A stretch of DNA of 5,094 nt from Flavobacteriales bacterium UBA4585 (lineage in GTDB: Bacteria; Bacteroidota; Bacteroidia; Flavobacteriales; Schleiferiaceae), in contig CATAQZ010000143.1 in the NCBI GenBank assembly GCA_949487015.1, positions 1 to 5,094 on the forward strand, in the 5' to 3' direction. Positions 1 through 5,094 of this stretch are shown here, piece after piece; position 1 is the stretch's first letter, and every line of letters starts with the position of its first letter. The translations under genes were made by a program, and so were the position numbers. The notes beneath the pieces are model-generated. The model was not told the origin of the DNA and did no database searches. It saw only the letters and a program-made list of their open reading frames with translations.

Positions 1-1335
1 AATGCTGTTGATCCGTTCACCACGATGGACGAATATGGAGCGGATGCACTGCGCTGGTATTTATTGACGAACGCTGCCCCTTGGGATAATTTGCGCTTCG
101 ATATGGAAGGATTGCAGGAGGTTCGTCGAAAATTCTTCGGCACCTTGCACAACACCTACGCCTTCTTTGCCTTGTACGCGAATGTCGACGGTTTCCGCTA
201 TGAAGAAGCAGATATTCCGCTACACGAGCGTCCAGAAATGGACCAGTGGATTTTATCTGAACTTCACAGTCTTATAGCCAAAGTGGAGGACGGTATGGAA
301 GCATTTGAACCCACCCGAGCATTCCGACCCATTCAAGAATTTACAACGGAAAAGCTTTCGAATTGGTACGTACGCTTAGGCCGCCGTCGTTTTTGGAAAG
401 GCGCATACGAAGCAGATAAGATAAGCGCGTATCAAACGCTTTGGACGTGTTTAGAAACGTTGAGTAGACTCATGGCGCCGCTTGCCCCGTTCTATGCGGA
501 CCAATTGTACACTGATCTCCATAAAGGAATTGCCAAAACCGGAGAAACCAGCGTGCACCTTTCAGACTTCCCTACAGTAAATGCGCACGCTGTAAATGCC
601 CCATTAGAGAAGAAAATAAATCTTGCACGCCAGTTAACCTCCATGGTCCTCTCGATCCGTAAGAAAGAGAACCTCAAAGTTCGACAGCCACTTGCACGTG
701 TTTTAGTGCCTGCGCTAAACGAAGGTGATAGAGAATTGCTTGAAAGCATTCAATCCATTTTGCTCGCAGAAGTGAACGTAAAAGCGCTTGAAGTGATTAC
801 ACCAGATGCCGGTGTCTTCGTGAAAAAGGTCAAACCTAATTTTAAAGCATTAGGACCTAAGGTAGGACGCCACATGAAAGCGGTGAAGACCTATTTTCAA
901 GCTATGGACAGTGCAGCCGTTGATGCCTTTGAAAACAGGGGTTTTGTGGAATTCGAAGATCAAGGCCAAACAGTACGTGTTGATTTGATTGATGCAGAAG
1001 TGGTGACGGAAGATATTCCTGGAATGCTCGTAGCTACTAGTGACGGTTTAACTGTTGCCCTTGATGCAACGCTAACTGATGCTCTGCGCAATGAAGGCTT
1101 AGCACGTGAAATGGTCAACCGCCTACAGAACTTGAGAAAATCGAGCGGTTTAGACGTAGTAGATAGAATTGATGTACAAATAGAAGGGTCCGATTCGTTA
1201 GAATTAGGCATTACACCATTTATAGCGTACATTAAAGACGAGGTACTTGCAGATGCCATCACTTTTGGCAATAATGCGGGTGAAACTGTTGAAATTGAGG
1301 GTGAAAAAATTAATGTTTCTATTTTCAAGAAATAG
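1..1335 (+). CDS. ileS: Isoleucyl-tRNA synthetase, C-terminal part (5' end outside window)
   Basis: This class I aminoacyl-tRNA synthetase charges tRNA-Ile with isoleucine in the cytoplasm. The frame is open from base 1, so 444 C-terminal residues are visible. The first residues (NAVDPFTTMDEYGADALRWY) are the segment that normally follows directly after the KMSKS signature, so the catalytic and editing domains lie upstream of the window. Next comes the helical anticodon-binding domain, roughly fragment residues 70-190, with the typical LSNWYVRLGRRRFW stretch near residue 120. The long C-terminal region has the VRQPLARVLVP motif (about residue 230) and LRNEGLAREMVNRLQNLRKS (about 360-380), as in the DUF5915-bearing IleRS of Bacteroidota and the eukaryote-like class. 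I see no C-terminal cysteine cluster for zinc, unlike E. coli-type IleRS. This class is generally associated with low mupirocin sensitivity, which I infer rather than see. The gene ends in TAG, 57 nt before the dksA-like gene. Confidence 0.97.
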   Translation, partial: NAVDPFTTMDEYGADALRWYLLTNAAPWDNLRFDMEGLQEVRRKFFGTLHNTYAFFALYANVDGFRYEEADIPLHERPEMDQWILSELHSLIAKVEDGMEAFEPTRAFRPIQEFTTEKLSNWYVRLGRRRFWKGAYEADKISAYQTLWTCLETLSRLMAPLAPFYADQLYTDLHKGIAKTGETSVHLSDFPTVNAHAVNAPLEKKINLARQLTSMVLSIRKKENLKVRQPLARVLVPALNEGDRELLESIQSILLAEVNVKALEVITPDAGVFVKKVKPNFKALGPKVGRHMKAVKTYFQAMDSAAVDAFENRGFVEFEDQGQTVRVDLIDAEVVTEDIPGMLVATSDGLTVALDATLTDALRNEGLAREMVNRLQNLRKSSGLDVVDRIDVQIEGSDSLELGITPFIAYIKDEVLADAITFGNNAGETVEIEGEKINVSIFKK

Positions 1336-1392
1336 TTTATTTTCGAGCCTTTCCTAGACCCAGAAAGCCTAACCCTTTAAATATAAGAAACT

Positions 1393-1776
1393 ATGGCTGA
1401 AGAGAATAAAAGTAAATACAGTGATGCTGAACTTGCAGAGTTCAAAGCCATCATTCAGAAAAAAATAGAAAAAGCTGAACAGGATTTAGATCTGTTGCGC
1501 GAGCAATTTGCGAACGATAAGAACAACGGTACAGACGATACTTCACCGCAGTTCAAATCCTTTGAGGAAGGTTCTTCAGTGATGAGCAAAGAGCGTAATT
1601 CGCAACTAGCCACCCGTCAAGAAAAGTTCATTCGTGATCTGAAAAATGCTTTAATCCGTATCGAAAACAAAACCTACGGCGTTTGTCGCGTAACGGGCAA
1701 GTTGATTGATGCCGAACGATTAAAATTGGTTCCACATGCTACTTTAAGCATGGAAGCGAAACTAAACCAGCGTTGA
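1393..1776 (+). CDS. TraR/DksA family protein with degenerate zinc finger
   Basis: This 127-residue protein resembles DksA, which binds in the RNA polymerase secondary channel and adjusts transcription, often with ppGpp. Residues 10-90 are charged and helical and fit the antiparallel coiled coil. The likely tip is near residues 45-52 (NGTDDTSP), not the DxxDxA tip of E. coli DksA. The C-terminal finger (YGVCRVTGKLI, then VPHATLSMEAK) aligns with the C4 finger of DksA, but only C98 is kept; the other three positions read T101, S119 and A122. Zinc binding by the classical site is therefore unlikely. This pattern is, as I recall, normal for Bacteroidota homologues, so it is not a sign of decay. 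The ATG at 1393 gives the expected MAEENKSKYSDAELAEFK start and has no clear Shine-Dalgarno. The stop overlaps the lspA start. Family assignment is firm; the regulatory role is inferred from the family. Confidence 0.93.
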   Translation: MAEENKSKYSDAELAEFKAIIQKKIEKAEQDLDLLREQFANDKNNGTDDTSPQFKSFEEGSSVMSKERNSQLATRQEKFIRDLKNALIRIENKTYGVCRVTGKLIDAERLKLVPHATLSMEAKLNQR

Positions 1777-2360
1777 GAAAAGCACTACTCATAGTTTTAG
1801 GGGTGCTTTTTGTAGATCAAGCCACGAAGTTGTGGGTCAAATCGACGATGTATTTAGGCCAAAGTCATGAAATCACTTCCTGGTTTTACATTCATTTTAC
1901 AGAAAATCCTGGAATGGCCTTCGGGCTTGAATGGGGTGGTGTAGCCGGTAAACTGGCACTTACCATTTTTCGAATAGCCGCAATTGGTGGCATTATATGG
2001 TGGTTGCGTAACACTATAAAATCCGGAGCGACCAGTGTTGCAACTTGGGGCATTAGCCTCATTCTTGCCGGTGCCATAGGCAATGTGTTAGACTCCCTGT
2101 ATTATGGTGTAATCTTTTCGGAATCCATAGGCAAAGTGGCGACTTTTCTTCCCGAAGCTGGTGGTTATGCTCCAATGCTCCAAGGACGCGTAGTAGATAT
2201 GCTCTACTTCCCAATCTACGCGGGTGAGTTGCCGGAATGGCTCCCGATCTGGGGCGGCCAATTTTTTACTTTCTTCCGTCCTATCTTCAACGTAGCAGAT
2301 GTCTCCATTTCTACAGGGGTGGGTCTACTTTTTGTTTTTCAACGCAGCGTTTTCAAATAA
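1773..2360 (+). CDS. lspA: Lipoprotein signal peptidase (signal peptidase II), Bacteroidota type
   Basis: LspA is an inner-membrane aspartyl protease that removes the signal peptide of prolipoproteins after they are diacylated at the lipobox cysteine. The 195-residue product has the family motifs in order: VDQATKLWVK (14-23) at the first membrane helix, ENPGMAFG (44-51), GNVLDS (103-108) and FNVADVSISTG (172-182). D107 and D176 are the predicted catalytic pair. Four hydrophobic segments are visible, near 3-15, 58-78, 87-105 and 175-192. The protein is longer than the usual 160-170 residues because of inserted stretches near 113-137 and 148-170. The usual DR after GNxx is DS here. The start is TTG at 1773, overlapping the upstream TGA as TTGA; no in-frame ATG lies close upstream, and the VDQ motif sits at the right distance. 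The overlap suggests translational coupling to the dksA-like gene. Confidence 0.96.
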   Translation: MRKALLIVLGVLFVDQATKLWVKSTMYLGQSHEITSWFYIHFTENPGMAFGLEWGGVAGKLALTIFRIAAIGGIIWWLRNTIKSGATSVATWGISLILAGAIGNVLDSLYYGVIFSESIGKVATFLPEAGGYAPMLQGRVVDMLYFPIYAGELPEWLPIWGGQFFTFFRPIFNVADVSISTGVGLLFVFQRSVFK

Positions 2361-2362
2361 TA

Positions 2363-3055
2363 ATGCAACGAACTGAGGTACGCTTCGGTGATACATTGCT
2401 GCGCTTAAATGGCGATGGCTCTGCCTATATACCGGAGTTCCATTCCCTACTGATTGCCGATGTTCATTTAGGGAAATCGGGTGTGTTTCGAAAAGCGGGT
2501 ATTCCTGCGCCGCAGGGTCTACACAAGAAGAATTTAGACCAATTGGCCAGTGCCTTTGCCGCACATCCCGCCGCTACGGTCATCTTCTTAGGCGATGTTT
2601 TTCACGGTCTTCAAAATAAAGAAACGCAATCGCTACAGCTTTTATTAAATGCACACCCAGAACATACCTTTATCTTGGTCAAAGGCAATCACGATTTTGA
2701 CCTACCCGAATGGAAGCAGCTTACCGTGGTAGATCAATGGCAAGTGGGGCCGCTTGTTTGTTTGCACGAGCCGCCGGGTTCAGATTTTGATACGGATACG
2801 CCGTTCACGATTGCGGCCGCTCAGCAAAGGTTCCCCACCCTCGCTAAAGATGTTTTTCTAGTCTGCGGACATCTACATCCTGGCGTAGCTTTGCGCGGAA
2901 AAGGACGTTCACGTGCCAGAATTAAGGCCTTTTATTCGAACCAATGGCTCTGCGTTTTACCTGCGTTCGGCACATTTACTGGCCAGCATCCCCTAAAAGT
3001 ACCAGGGACGTACTACGGAATAGTGGATGGGACAATCATAAAATTAACGGAATAG
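2363..3055 (+). CDS. pdeM: PdeM-type metallophosphoesterase (ligase-associated DNA damage response endonuclease family)
   Basis: This 230-residue calcineurin-like phosphoesterase has a full set of metal ligands: D33 and H35 (ADVHLGK), D78 and H81 (LGDVFH), N109, H110 and D111 (GNHD), H135 (CLHEPPG), and H170 and H172 (CGHLHPG). The N-terminus (YIPEFHSLLIADVHLGK), the short length and the GHLHP ending match the PdeM family, which is annotated as ligase-associated DNA damage response endonuclease. In other bacteria it is often found with an Lhr-type helicase, an exonuclease and an ATP-dependent DNA ligase; none is in this window. The frame is open from 2237 inside lspA, but the ATG at 2363, 2 nt after the lspA stop, gives the normal start of the family. 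No signal peptide or membrane segment is seen, so it should be cytoplasmic. PdeM is the best call; a general phosphoesterase of related fold is the alternative. The true substrate cannot be read from the sequence. Confidence 0.88.
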   Translation: MQRTEVRFGDTLLRLNGDGSAYIPEFHSLLIADVHLGKSGVFRKAGIPAPQGLHKKNLDQLASAFAAHPAATVIFLGDVFHGLQNKETQSLQLLLNAHPEHTFILVKGNHDFDLPEWKQLTVVDQWQVGPLVCLHEPPGSDFDTDTPFTIAAAQQRFPTLAKDVFLVCGHLHPGVALRGKGRSRARIKAFYSNQWLCVLPAFGTFTGQHPLKVPGTYYGIVDGTIIKLTE

Positions 3056-3070
3056 CCCAATTCGAGTCTA

Positions 3071-3088
3071 TTTTAACCCTCTTTTAAC
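3071..3088 (+). repeat. Direct repeat pair TTTTAAC, 11-bp period
   Basis: TTTTAAC occurs at 3071-3077 and again at 3082-3088, with CCTC between. The start-to-start distance of 11 bp is about one helical turn, so both copies would face the same side of the DNA, as expected for a dimeric regulator or a tandem site. The position, 54-71 nt before the moxR ATG, suits an upstream control element. The repeats are clear in the sequence; their function is inferred, and chance is possible in AT-rich DNA. Confidence 0.35.
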
Positions 3089-3110
3089 GGCTGAATTTCG
3101 CAGCTTTTTA

Positions 3111-3118
3111 TTCTTTTG
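3111..3118 (+). promoter_or_regulatory. Candidate -7 element of a Bacteroidota promoter for moxR
   Basis: TTCTTTTG matches the Bacteroidota -7 consensus TAnnTTTG at all fixed positions but one (T for A at the second base). It ends 23 nt before the moxR ATG, giving a short leader. No good -33 TTG or TTTG lies 17-23 bp upstream; the TTTTAAC repeats end about 22 bp before it. The call rests mainly on location and one motif. Confidence 0.3.
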
Positions 3119-3141
3119 AACAGCATTAAAAAACACAACCT

Positions 3142-4137
3142 ATGGAAGGTGCACCAGATATAGTCGCATTAAACGAAGAGATTAAAAATGAGAGCGCATT
3201 TATCGATCTCATTCAAAGTGAATTACGCAAGGTTATAGTAGGACAAAACGGCATGGTAGAAGGGCTACTCATTGGGCTGCTCGCTAACGGACACATCCTT
3301 TTAGAGGGAGTACCTGGGCTAGCCAAAACCCTTGCAATAAACAGTTTGAGTAAAACCCTAGGCGGAAGTTTTTCAAGGGTACAGTTTACGCCAGACTTGC
3401 TCCCATCGGATGTCATCGGCACGCAGATCTACAACATGAGGGACCATGCGTTCGAAACCAAGCAAGGGCCTATTTTTAGCAATTTTGTCTTAGCAGATGA
3501 GATCAATCGTGCGCCTGCGAAAGTGCAAAGCGCCCTGCTTGAAGCGATGCAAGAGCGCCAGGTCACCATAGGAGAAGAAAGTTACCCGCTGCCGAAGCCG
3601 TTTCTCGTAATGGCTACACAGAATCCTGTGGAGCAAGAAGGGACGTATCCACTGCCGGAAGCGCAAATGGACCGATTCCTTTTAAAAGTAACCCTAGGCT
3701 ACCCAACGAAAAGCGATGAGCTGAACATCATGCGCAAGCAAATGAGCGGTGCACTCGAAGAGCTCAATGCCGTAGTAAGCTTAGAGCAGATCGTCCGTGC
3801 GCGCGGTTTTATTGAGCGCATCTATATGGACGAAAAAATTGAAAACTACATTCTCGATATTGTCTTCGCTACCCGCGAACCGCAGAATTACCAGCTCGGG
3901 ACCTTGCGCAACAAGATCAGCTTTGGCGCTTCACCGCGCGGCTCTATTGCACTCGCAAAAGCTGCCAAATGTCATGCCTTCTTGCGTCATAGAGGTTTTG
4001 TAACGCCGGATGATGTTCGCGCAGTAGCTCCAGCAGTTTTGCGTCATAGAATTGGCCTTACCTACGAGGCGGAAGCAGAAGAGCTGAGCACTGAAAACAT
4101 CGTGACTGAAATCTTAAACACCTTAATGGTTCCTTAA
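3142..4137 (+). CDS. MoxR-family AAA+ ATPase
   Basis: This 331-residue cytoplasmic AAA+ ATPase belongs to the MoxR group, thought to act as chaperone-like machines that mature or activate partner complexes, often with von Willebrand (vWA) proteins. Walker A is GVPGLAKT (56-63, K62). Walker B with the group-specific tail is LADEINRAPAKVQSALLEA (117-135, D119 and E120). Sensor 1 lies in MATQNPVEQEGTYPLPEAQ (157-175), followed by an arginine-finger candidate R178 in MDRFLL. Sensor 2 is GASPRGS (262-268, R266). The AAA lid with HRGFVTPDDV follows. All catalytic residues are present and the length is normal for the family. The ATG at 3142 gives the expected short N-terminal lead before VIVGQ. The DUF58 gene starts 4 nt after its stop, the usual moxR-DUF58 pair of Bat-type operons. 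The exact partner in this organism is unknown. Confidence 0.96.
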   Translation: MEGAPDIVALNEEIKNESAFIDLIQSELRKVIVGQNGMVEGLLIGLLANGHILLEGVPGLAKTLAINSLSKTLGGSFSRVQFTPDLLPSDVIGTQIYNMRDHAFETKQGPIFSNFVLADEINRAPAKVQSALLEAMQERQVTIGEESYPLPKPFLVMATQNPVEQEGTYPLPEAQMDRFLLKVTLGYPTKSDELNIMRKQMSGALEELNAVVSLEQIVRARGFIERIYMDEKIENYILDIVFATREPQNYQLGTLRNKISFGASPRGSIALAKAAKCHAFLRHRGFVTPDDVRAVAPAVLRHRIGLTYEAEAEELSTENIVTEILNTLMVP

Positions 4138-4141
4138 TTCG

Positions 4142-5011
4142 GTGGATGCTGTAACACTCTTGCAAAAAGTTCGGCGCATTGAAATAAAGACGCGCCGATT
4201 GAGCGACCAGCTCTTTTCAGGCGAATACCAAAGTTCATTCAAAGGACGCGGTATGAGCTTTGCAGAAGTGCGCCCTTACCAAAGCGGTGATGATGTGCGC
4301 AGCATTGATTGGAACGTAACCGCTCGCAAAAGGAGTCCATACATCAAAGTCTTTGAAGAAGAACGCGAATTGACGCTCTTCCTGGTTATTGACATCAGCG
4401 GCTCTACCAATTTCGGTACGGACGAGCGCTCGAAACGCGATATGATCACAGAGATCGCAGCGACTTTAGCCTTTAGTGCGATGGGCAACAACGATAAAAT
4501 TGGACTCATCTTATTCAGTGGGAAAGTAGAGAAAGTCATCCCACCGAAGAAAGGAAAGCTCCATGTCATGCGTATTATTAAAAGCATTCTGGAAACTGAA
4601 GCCACCACTCAAGGAACGGATGTAGAGGGTGCCTTGGCTCACCTGTTGAAGGTGCAAAAAAGACACAGTATAGTATTTGTGTTGAGTGATTACCTGGACA
4701 GTGCTCCTGACCGCAATTTTAAAATTGCCGCCAAGCGCTTTGATTTGTGCGCCATAAATACCTTCAATGCCAAAGAGGTGGCGCTGCCGAGAATTGGATT
4801 AGTTCCACTGGCCGATTCCGAAACCGGAGCGGTGCAATGGGTACGTTCAGGCGGGCGCAAATTCCGCGAAGCACTTGCCAAAAGGCACGAGAACTACAGC
4901 CAATTCCTTAAGAACTTTACACGCAGCGCCGGCGCCGGTTATATCTCGCTGGATGATCGTCAAGATTTCGTTCCCCCATTGCTCCAATTTTTAAAGAACA
5001 AAGCGCGATGA
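4142..5011 (+). CDS. DUF58 domain protein (vWA-like, MoxR partner)
   Basis: This 289-residue protein has the DUF58 signature (FKGRGMSFAEVRPYQSGDD at 33-51, then RSIDWNVTAR at 53-62), followed by a von Willebrand A-like domain. An intact MIDAS-type metal site is visible: D84, S86 and S88 in DISGS, T159 and D160 in GTDVEGAL, and D183 in LSDYLD. Charged sequence covers both ends and there is no signal peptide or membrane helix, so it should be cytoplasmic or peripheral to the inner membrane. It is normally co-transcribed with moxR and thought to work with it. The start is GTG at 4142, 4 nt after the moxR stop; the frame is open upstream only to a stop at 4124, and no ATG precedes residue 38, which lies inside the conserved signature. 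The TGA overlaps the next gene as ATGA, which suggests coupled translation. Its biochemical role is not established. Confidence 0.94.
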   Translation: MDAVTLLQKVRRIEIKTRRLSDQLFSGEYQSSFKGRGMSFAEVRPYQSGDDVRSIDWNVTARKRSPYIKVFEEERELTLFLVIDISGSTNFGTDERSKRDMITEIAATLAFSAMGNNDKIGLILFSGKVEKVIPPKKGKLHVMRIIKSILETEATTQGTDVEGALAHLLKVQKRHSIVFVLSDYLDSAPDRNFKIAAKRFDLCAINTFNAKEVALPRIGLVPLADSETGAVQWVRSGGRKFREALAKRHENYSQFLKNFTRSAGAGYISLDDRQDFVPPLLQFLKNKAR

Positions 5012-5094
5012 AGAAACTGCTAACTGTGCTTCTGGGTATTCTTTGGATGGGCGTTGTCAATGGGCAAGAACATGCGGTAGTAGATACGACCGTG
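5008..5094 (+). CDS. Start of an exported protein in the moxR-DUF58 operon (3' end outside window)
   Basis: Only 29 codons are visible, from the ATG at 5008 that overlaps the DUF58 stop by 4 nt. The peptide begins MKKLLTVLLGILWMGVVNGQ: two lysines, then a hydrophobic stretch of about 14 residues and a small-residue cleavage region near VNG before Q20, which reads as a type I Sec signal peptide. There is no cysteine, so it is not a lipoprotein at this end. In Bacteroidota operons of this kind, the gene after DUF58 commonly encodes an envelope protein of about 300-600 residues with a periplasmic part and a membrane anchor, ahead of the vWA proteins BatA and BatB. That identity is inferred from position only. 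Confidence 0.8.
   Translation, partial: MKKLLTVLLGILWMGVVNGQEHAVVDTTV

Larger units (their letters stand above)
3056..3141. other. Intergenic region between pdeM and moxR, likely promoter-bearing
   Basis: These 86 nt are AT-rich and the longest non-coding stretch in the window, separating two tightly packed gene strings on the same strand. They hold a pair of TTTTAAC repeats, a weak GCTG/CAGC hairpin (3090-3104) followed by TTTTT, and a one-mismatch match to the Bacteroidota -7 element. The gap is the natural place for the moxR operon promoter. No ORF or structured RNA is evident. Confidence 0.6.

Noticed and set aside
960..1328. 122-residue open frame on the minus strand within ileS
   Set aside because: It lies wholly opposite the well-conserved ileS C-terminal region, its translation is serine-rich with no recognisable domain, and it has no start context of its own. 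It is a shadow frame.
1338..1345. TATTTTCG resembling the -7 promoter element TAnnTTTG ahead of the dksA-like gene
   Set aside because: One mismatch at a fixed position and no TTG or TTTG at -33 spacing upstream. An internal promoter here is possible but not supported.
1349..1367. Hairpin between ileS and the dksA-like gene (CTTTC/GAAAG)
   Set aside because: The 5-bp stem with a 9-nt loop and no following T-run is what chance gives in this base composition.
2237..2362. 42-residue N-terminal extension of the pdeM frame
   Set aside because: It overlaps the conserved catalytic end of lspA (FNVAD), and its residues do not match PdeM. The ATG at 2363 gives the family's usual start.
3089..3109. 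Possible rho-independent terminator after pdeM (GCTG/CAGC stem followed by TTTTT)
   Set aside because: The stem is only 4 bp plus one G-T pair with a 7-nt loop, too weak to call a terminator. Read-through from pdeM into moxR remains possible.
4276..4608. 110-residue open frame on the minus strand within the DUF58 gene
   Set aside because: It covers the DUF58 signature and metal-site coding region on the other strand and shows no family features. Shadow frame.
4926..4935. Ten-base palindrome GCGCCGGCGC inside the DUF58 gene
   Set aside because: It encodes part of the Ala-Gly-Ala-Gly run near residues 263-266 and is explained by GC-rich codons. There is no second copy or other sign of a site.

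Overview
The window looks like chromosomal housekeeping DNA from a member of the Bacteroidota, most likely a Flavobacteriales-type organism. Four things point there: an IleRS with the long C-terminal region typical of the phylum, a TraR/DksA-like protein with the Bacteroidota form of degenerate zinc finger, an LspA with insertions between its catalytic aspartates, and the start of a moxR-DUF58 (Bat/aerotolerance-type) operon. Start sites lack clear Shine-Dalgarno sequences, which also fits. The placement is inferred from protein features, not from a marker-gene comparison. All genes lie on the + strand and coding density is very high.

Region 1 (1-2360 and on to 3055) reads as one gene string: the 3' part of ileS (isoleucyl-tRNA synthetase), a 57-nt gap, a TraR/DksA-family regulator, lspA (lipoprotein signal peptidase) starting at a TTG that overlaps the regulator's stop codon by 4 nt, and 2 nt later a pdeM-type metallophosphoesterase. 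The ileS, dksA-like and lspA genes cover aminoacylation, transcriptional control and lipoprotein maturation. PdeM is annotated in the family as a ligase-associated DNA-repair nuclease, and it is the odd member here because none of its usual repair partners is in view.

Region 2 (3056-3141) is an 86-nt intergenic stretch, the longest non-coding segment of the window. It is AT-rich, holds two copies of TTTTAAC exactly 11 bp apart, and has a one-mismatch match to the Bacteroidota -7 promoter element.

Region 3 (3142-5094) is the start of a second operon: a MoxR AAA+ ATPase, a DUF58/von Willebrand-like protein 4 nt later with a GTG start, and then a signal-peptide-bearing protein overlapping by ATGA and cut off by the window end. 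In Bacteroidota such pairs usually precede vWA (BatA/BatB), TPR (BatC) and BatD genes, and MoxR is thought to act as a chaperone-like ATPase on vWA proteins.

I found no tRNA, rRNA, CRISPR array, insertion sequence or phage gene, and no convincing sign of an undescribed system. The points worth a second look are modest: the lone pdeM, the split LspA motif, the zinc finger with three of four cysteines lost, and the repeat pair upstream of moxR.
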